DNA from: Candidatus Zixiibacteriota bacterium
GTDB taxonomy: Bacteria; Zixibacteria; MSB-5A5; GN15; JACZUZ01
NCBI GenBank assembly: GCA_022572905.1
Contig: JACZUZ010000097.1
Span: 1-7,099, forward strand
Length of the DNA stretch: 7,099 nt
Reading direction: 5' to 3'
Position numbers and translations under genes: made by a program. Below are positions 5,694 through 7,099 of this stretch, in pieces. The notes beneath the pieces were generated by a model that was given only the letters and a program-made list of their open reading frames with translations, was not told where the DNA came from and did not search any database. The first letter of the stretch is position 1. Each line of letters begins with the position of its first letter.

Positions 5694-5906
5694 TAGGAGT
5701 TGCGACGTCCATCAACTGTCATGCTGAGGAGCTTTTTGGCGACGAAGTATCTGGCAACGAATTTCTGCCAGTTGCGTTGCTAGATTCTTCGCTTCACTCA
5801 GAATGACATTGCTGGCGGGGCGCCCGGCTCGGATGACAACTAATCGTACGAATTGATTGTTCATTTCTTGAAGATGGGGCAGATGTGGACATCTGCCGCC
5901 CACGAG
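5694..5906 (+). repeat. Composite repeat unit 2 (contains MITE-like copy C and GGCAGATGT palindrome)
   Basis: This is the tandem partner of unit 1: TAGGAGTTG at 5694-5702, copy C at 5718-5807, palindrome at 5878-5897, CCCACGAG at 5899-5906. Copy C shows the clearest terminal inverted repeat: GTCATGCTGAG against CTCAGAATGAC, 10 of 11 paired, with inner stem CTGGCA (5751-5756) and TGCCAG (5766-5771). It is 31 bp longer than unit 1, mostly because a second right end (GGATGAC, about 5831-5837) follows the first after a GC-rich insert. Confidence 0.8.
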
Positions 5907-5921
5907 TTGCTCGAACTAATA

Positions 5922-5944
5922 GTCAAGACCGAAACGCTCTTGAC
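5922..5944. other. Hairpin downstream of the PEGA-TPR gene
   Basis: GTCAAGA (5922-5928) pairs with TCTTGAC (5938-5944) around a 9-nt loop. It lies 57 bp beyond the stop of the minus-strand PEGA-TPR gene. No T-run follows on either strand, so terminator activity is doubtful. Confidence 0.35.
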
Positions 5945-5980
5945 CTACATAAAGAAATACAAAAGGAATTAGATTGTGGG

Positions 5981-6012
5981 AGAATTAGTTCTTAAGAGAA
6001 TTAATTCTTAAC
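5981..6012. repeat. 16-bp tandem duplication across the stop codon of the PEGA-TPR gene
   Basis: AGAATTAGTTCTTAAG (5981-5996) is followed directly by AGAATTAATTCTTAAC (5997-6012), 14 of 16 identical. The second unit contains the last codons and stop (TTA at 6001-6003 on the plus strand) of the minus-strand gene, so the gene's 3' tip has been duplicated into its 3' UTR. Confidence 0.6.
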
Positions 6013-7099
6013 AAGTCTGCGGACCGCTTCCATGCCGTTGTCTGTCATGTAGCGGGTCATCTCGCGATCAGAAGCTACTTTTTTGAACTCTTTGAAGTAT
6101 TTGTTCACATCACCAAGATCATTCCTCGCAAGCGAGTTCAACATCAGGTAATGATAAAGAGTTGCGTCGTTCGGGTTCAAATCGCGCGCGCGGCGTAGTT
6201 CTTTGTCGGCGCCGCGATAAGCGCCCTTGCGATACATAGTCACCGCAAGAGCCCGCTGGGCGGGATAGTAGCGGTTATCAATTTTGAGCGCCGCGCGGTA
6301 ATCGTTTGTGGCGGTGGTATACTCTTTGCGCGAATAATAATAATCGCCGCGAACTTTAAGATTGGTCGCGCTGTTTCCGTCAACCAGTACCGCCTGATCC
6401 AGAGAGGCGATAGCGTCGTTGTATCGTCGCTGAGATTTCCAGATTTCACCGGCTTTGAGATAGTCGAGTCCGGCCAGAGAGTCATTTCCTTTTTTCTGGT
6501 ATATTTGCGCGCGAATGAAAAACGCGTCAGCGATTGAGGGATCTTCAGCGATTGCGCCATTTAGTTTCGAGTAGGCCTCATCATAGCTACCGTCCATGAA
6601 CAACTCGCGTCCGGCCAAATAGAGTTCGTTGGCTGTGGGATTTGGATCGGCAGGCGCTTTTGAAACCTCGTTCTCGATTGCGAGACCGGACGCAATCAAA
6701 TCAGCCGTAACGCGCGTCAATTCGCCCGCTTTGACTGTGATGCGAATTTTCAAAGGATCATAGCCAATTTTTCTGACAATTATAGTTCTCTGGCCGGGTC
6801 TGATCTTTCTATAAGTTGTGTTAACAGTACCTAGCTTCTGATTGTCAAGATAAACCACAGCTCCGGTAACTGGAGAAAGAATTTCAATCATGCCGCGAGT
6901 CGTGGAGACTTGAGCGCTTGAAGATGCGAATGATTTATTAGATCGTCGGGCGCTTTTCTTTCCGGAATTGCGTGTTAGCTTTCTGGCGCTGGCCAGCGAA
7001 ACCACACTGACATCATCAGAGCGCACTGTTGCGCTACTCTGTCCACCCAAACTCTGATCAAGGCTGTATTCAATTCTGTAAGTTCCCTCCGGGATATCA
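6001..7099 (-). CDS. PEGA-domain and TPR-repeat protein, 5' partial
   Basis: The minus-strand frame is open from the window edge to the TAA at 6003-6001, giving 365 visible C-terminal residues; the N terminus lies beyond 7099. A TTG at 7050 could be read as a start, but the frame continues upstream with plausible protein (PEGTYRIEYSLDQS), so it is taken as internal. Visible residues about 17-68 are a Ser/Arg/Lys-rich linker. Residues about 70-134 match a PEGA domain (GMIEILSPVTGAVVYLDNQ, then KIRPGQRTI, IVRKIGYDPLK), a beta-sandwich common in envelope proteins and outside kinase domains. Residues about 156-346 form four to five TPR-like helix pairs (NELYLAGRELFMDGSYDEAY; FFIRAQIYQKKGND; RRYNDAIASLDQAVLVD; YYYSRKEYTTATNDYRAALKID; LAVTMYRKGAYRGADKELRRA), a protein-binding scaffold. 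The missing N terminus could hold a kinase, signal peptide or membrane segment. Function unknown. Confidence 0.85.
   Translation of the reverse strand, partial: DIPEGTYRIEYSLDQSLGGQSSATVRSDDVSVVSLASARKLTRNSGKKSARRSNKSFASSSAQVSTTRGMIEILSPVTGAVVYLDNQKLGTVNTTYRKIRPGQRTIIVRKIGYDPLKIRITVKAGELTRVTADLIASGLAIENEVSKAPADPNPTANELYLAGRELFMDGSYDEAYSKLNGAIAEDPSIADAFFIRAQIYQKKGNDSLAGLDYLKAGEIWKSQRRYNDAIASLDQAVLVDGNSATNLKVRGDYYYSRKEYTTATNDYRAALKIDNRYYPAQRALAVTMYRKGAYRGADKELRRARDLNPNDATLYHYLMLNSLARNDLGDVNKYFKEFKKVASDREMTRYMTDNGMEAVRRLVKN

Noticed and set aside
5621..5903. Small frames on both strands in the tandem repeat region
   Set aside because: They consist of translated repeat sequence; the same repeats are non-coding at the other site.
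7048..7050. TTG at 7050-7048 as the start of the PEGA-TPR gene
   Set aside because: The frame continues to the window edge with protein-like sequence and there is no ribosome binding site before the TTG. The gene is treated as 5' partial.

Overview
The window looks like part of a bacterial chromosome from the FCB superphylum (Bacteroidetes/Zixibacteria/Latescibacteria-like). Four traits point that way: a type IX secretion (Por) C-terminal sorting domain, a secreted FG-GAP/VCBS protein ending in a thrombospondin-3-like loop plus a dockerin, a DUF1573 exported protein, and a PEGA-TPR protein. The dockerin wording (GDAIYIVKYIF, GDATYIVKFIF) resembles what I recall from Zixibacteria-type genomes, but that is recall from family knowledge, not a search result. 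There is no phage, transposase, CRISPR, rRNA or tRNA signal.

Layout. 1-1317 (+) is the 3' part of a secreted protein with a T9SS sorting domain. It converges on 1521-2261 (-), an exported DUF1573 protein whose real start is uncertain. The gap between them holds a large nested hairpin with a U-tract on the minus strand, a likely terminator for the DUF1573 gene. 2262-2917 is a divergent, mostly non-coding gap containing a 130-bp GC-rich, strongly foldable island. 2918-3454 (+) is a SPOR-domain lipoprotein with a good ribosome binding site. It is followed directly by two tandem 20-bp mini-hairpins and then a textbook intrinsic terminator at 3546-3577. 3600-3945 is a mosaic of dispersed palindromic repeats. 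4062-5498 (+) is the FG-GAP/dockerin protein, preceded by a plausible promoter. 5512-5906 is a tandem pair of composite repeat units made of the same repeat families seen before the gene. 6001-7099 (-) is the C-terminal part of a PEGA-TPR protein whose N terminus lies beyond the window.

The genes do not form an obvious pathway or operon. Their common theme is the cell envelope and secretion: T9SS cargo, a lipoprotein with a peptidoglycan-binding-type SPOR domain, an exported DUF1573 protein and a secreted propeller with a dockerin. I see no convincing new enzymatic or defence system. The most unusual material is the repeats. The dockerin gene is bracketed by direct copies of a roughly 90-bp MITE-like palindromic element and by opposite-orientation copies of a second palindrome. 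The mini-hairpin pair shows a compensatory base change. The GC-rich island could be an uncharacterised structured RNA or a repeat.
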